The position numbers and the translations under genes are program-made. A DNA stretch of 6,976 nt from Verrucomicrobiota bacterium (GTDB lineage: Bacteria; Verrucomicrobiota; Verrucomicrobiia; Limisphaerales; JAEYXS01), in contig JAEYXS010000019.1 in assembly GCA_023431185.1 (NCBI GenBank), positions 1-6,976 of the forward strand. Direction: 5' to 3'. Below are positions 5,966 to 6,976 of this stretch, one piece after another. How positions within the stretch are numbered: the first letter of the stretch is position 1; each line of letters starts with the position of its first letter. Below the pieces are notes generated by a model. That model saw only the letters and a list, made by a program, of their open reading frames with translations, ran no database searches and was not told the origin of the DNA.

Positions 5966-5990
5966 AAAATCGATCGGTCAGATCTATTTT
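5966..5990. terminator. Possible bidirectional terminator between converging genes
   Basis: AAAATCGATC (5966-5975) and GATCTATTTT (5981-5990) pair with one C-T mismatch around a GGTCA loop. The A-rich left arm and T-rich right arm give a T tract on either strand, as expected between the converging GH99-like and SCO genes. The stem is short and AT-rich at the base, so the call is weak. Confidence 0.3.
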
Positions 5991-6045
5991 GGCCGCCATT
6001 CGATAATTATTCCGCGCAGCCAGCTCACTGCCAATGCTTAGGCGC

Positions 6046-6666
6046 TCATCGCTGACCTGCCAGAAGTACAATTTTACATGCCATTTCCTCCGGAGACTGG
6101 TTGAGCCCCTGCTGCTGCGTGACGATCTCTCCCTCGGCATTCAGCAAGGTAATCAGGTTCGAGTGGGCGAACTGCCCCCGGGCATCCAGACGGTAATTCA
6201 CCCCCAGCAAGGCGGCCAATTCCCGGACATCATCTGCCTTCCCGCTGACCAGCGTCCAGCGCTCCAAGGGAAGCCTTTGGCGCAGCCGGTAGGCCCGCAA
6301 GGCTTCGGCATGGTCGTTAGTCGAATCAAAGGAGATCAACAGAAAATCGGTCTGTTGGCGGACCTTTTCTGGCAATGCCGCCTCGATCTTTTTCAAATCG
6401 TTTACTATGAGCGGACAAGCATACTCACAACGGGTGAAGAACATCGCGACCACTTGCGGACGCCCCCGAAGAACACCCAGCGGGATCTGCTTTCCCGCGT
6501 CGGACAACCACAAGGAATCCAACTGATAAAGCGAGCCTTCCGTGTACGGAAGACCGCCCTTCAACTCCCGGCAACAAGGAGGGCTCGATGCGACCTGGCT
6601 GGTCCTGCAACCGACGGAGGTCAGACAAAGACACAAGCAAATGCTGGCGGCTAGGATCGCTTTCAT
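6046..6666 (-). CDS. SCO1/SenC family copper chaperone or thiol-disulfide protein
   Basis: From the ATG at 6664-6666 this is a 206-residue protein with a hydrophobic leader (residues 3-18) ending in SVGC, so Cys20 may be lipidated; the lipobox is imperfect. A thioredoxin-like SCO domain follows. Its copper/thiol motif is CEYACP at 80-85 (Cys80 and Cys84, the C-x3-C of this family), and His168 in FAHSN is the third copper ligand. A Cys31-Cys32 pair precedes the domain. SCO proteins deliver copper to, or reduce the thiols of, copper sites in enzymes such as cytochrome oxidase. The start overlaps the stop of the upstream SUMF1-like gene by ATGA, so translation is probably coupled; an in-frame ATG at 6705 would run 42 bases into that gene and is less likely. 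With a NirV-like neighbour, the client may be a copper nitrite reductase (inference). Confidence 0.9.
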   Translation of the reverse strand: MKAILAASICLCLCLTSVGCRTSQVASSPPCCRELKGGLPYTEGSLYQLDSLWLSDAGKQIPLGVLRGRPQVVAMFFTRCEYACPLIVNDLKKIEAALPEKVRQQTDFLLISFDSTNDHAEALRAYRLRQRLPLERWTLVSGKADDVRELAALLGVNYRLDARGQFAHSNLITLLNAEGEIVTQQQGLNQSPEEMACKIVLLAGQR

Positions 6667-6976
6667 AGGTCGGCGGCACAGCGGAAGCCGAGATTGTGGA
6701 TGCAATAGGATGCTTTCAAACTGCTGCGGAAGCCGTAACGCAGGAAGGCCGGGTAATCCGCAGGGTTACGGTTGCCAGCCGAGCCGCTACCACAAAACAA
6801 CTGGCGTTCGATGCCGGAATCACCGCGTGCATCCCCGGTGACCAGCGCGCTGTTGAAATCCGAGGTCCATTCCCAGACCAGTCCGTGAAGGTCATGCAAC
6901 CCCAGAACATTGGCCCGGCCTTGGGCAACCAACGGAAGCGAAGCGGGTGAAGGAGTGGAATACCAGCGCCGGATGG
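6663..6976 (-). CDS. SUMF1/FGE-like (NirV-like) protein, C-terminal part, cut by the window edge
   Basis: Only the last 103 residues are present; the gene continues past 6976 without a stop. The visible part carries the hallmark of the formylglycine-generating enzyme fold, NVLGLHDLHGLVWEWTSDF (coded by about 6846-6902), and ends with LGFRCAADL. Where sulfatase-activating FGE has GGS-type residues and two active-site cysteines five apart, this protein has LFCGSGSAG with one cysteine. It is thus unlikely to make formylglycine. SUMF1-family proteins of this kind include NirV, encoded beside copper nitrite reductase (NirK) in several bacteria, and the adjacent SCO gene fits that setting. I would call it NirV-like by context only; other SUMF1 proteins remain possible. 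Its stop overlaps the SCO start by four bases. Confidence 0.8.
   Translation of the reverse strand, partial: IRRWYSTPSPASLPLVAQGRANVLGLHDLHGLVWEWTSDFNSALVTGDARGDSGIERQLFCGSGSAGNRNPADYPAFLRYGFRSSLKASYCIHNLGFRCAADL

Overview
The window looks like chromosomal DNA from a member of the Verrucomicrobiota, or a close PVC relative. This is an inference from gene content (a secreted esterase-D-type hydrolase, a secreted GH99-like protein, a SUMF1-like gene overlapping a SCO gene), from moderately high GC, and from the near absence of Shine-Dalgarno sequences. No rRNA or other marker gene confirms it.

Layout. (1) 1-152 is a left flank with three degenerate 14-bp tandem units. (2) 153-1065, minus strand: two tightly spaced genes for a secreted small protein (607-1065) and a three-helix membrane protein (153-596), both of unknown function. 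(3) 1176-2351, plus strand: a secreted alpha/beta hydrolase of the esterase D / enterochelin esterase-like family, followed by a probable terminator (2372-2423). (4) 2517-2555 is the 5' half of a tRNA-Leu(UAG) gene, broken just after the anticodon loop. (5) 2556-2821 is AT-rich and non-coding, with nine GTTTCA/GTGTCA-type hexamers at 10- or 12-bp spacing inside clusters. Points 4 and 5 together look like the end of an integrated element: a tRNA attachment site with integrase arm-type sites. (6) 2873-3358 is an unrecognised acidic soluble protein of 161 residues. (7) 3455-3545 is a strong imperfect hairpin. (8) 3568-4488 is a soluble histidine-kinase-like protein with no sensor domain and no response regulator beside it. 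(9) 4777-5904 is a secreted GH99/WbsX-like protein. (10) 6046-6976, minus strand: a SCO1/SenC-type copper protein whose start codon overlaps the stop of a SUMF1/FGE-like gene that runs off the right edge.

How the parts relate. The right-hand pair resembles the maturation genes found next to copper nitrite reductase (NirV-like SUMF1 protein plus SCO), so a nirK-type gene may lie just beyond the right edge. The left-hand esterase and the GH99-like protein fit a polysaccharide-degrading lifestyle. The segment from about 2556 onward, with the unknown protein, the hairpin and the orphan kinase, is a candidate accessory island bounded on the left by the broken tRNA. No integrase gene and no matching 3' half of the tRNA are visible, so its right boundary is unknown.
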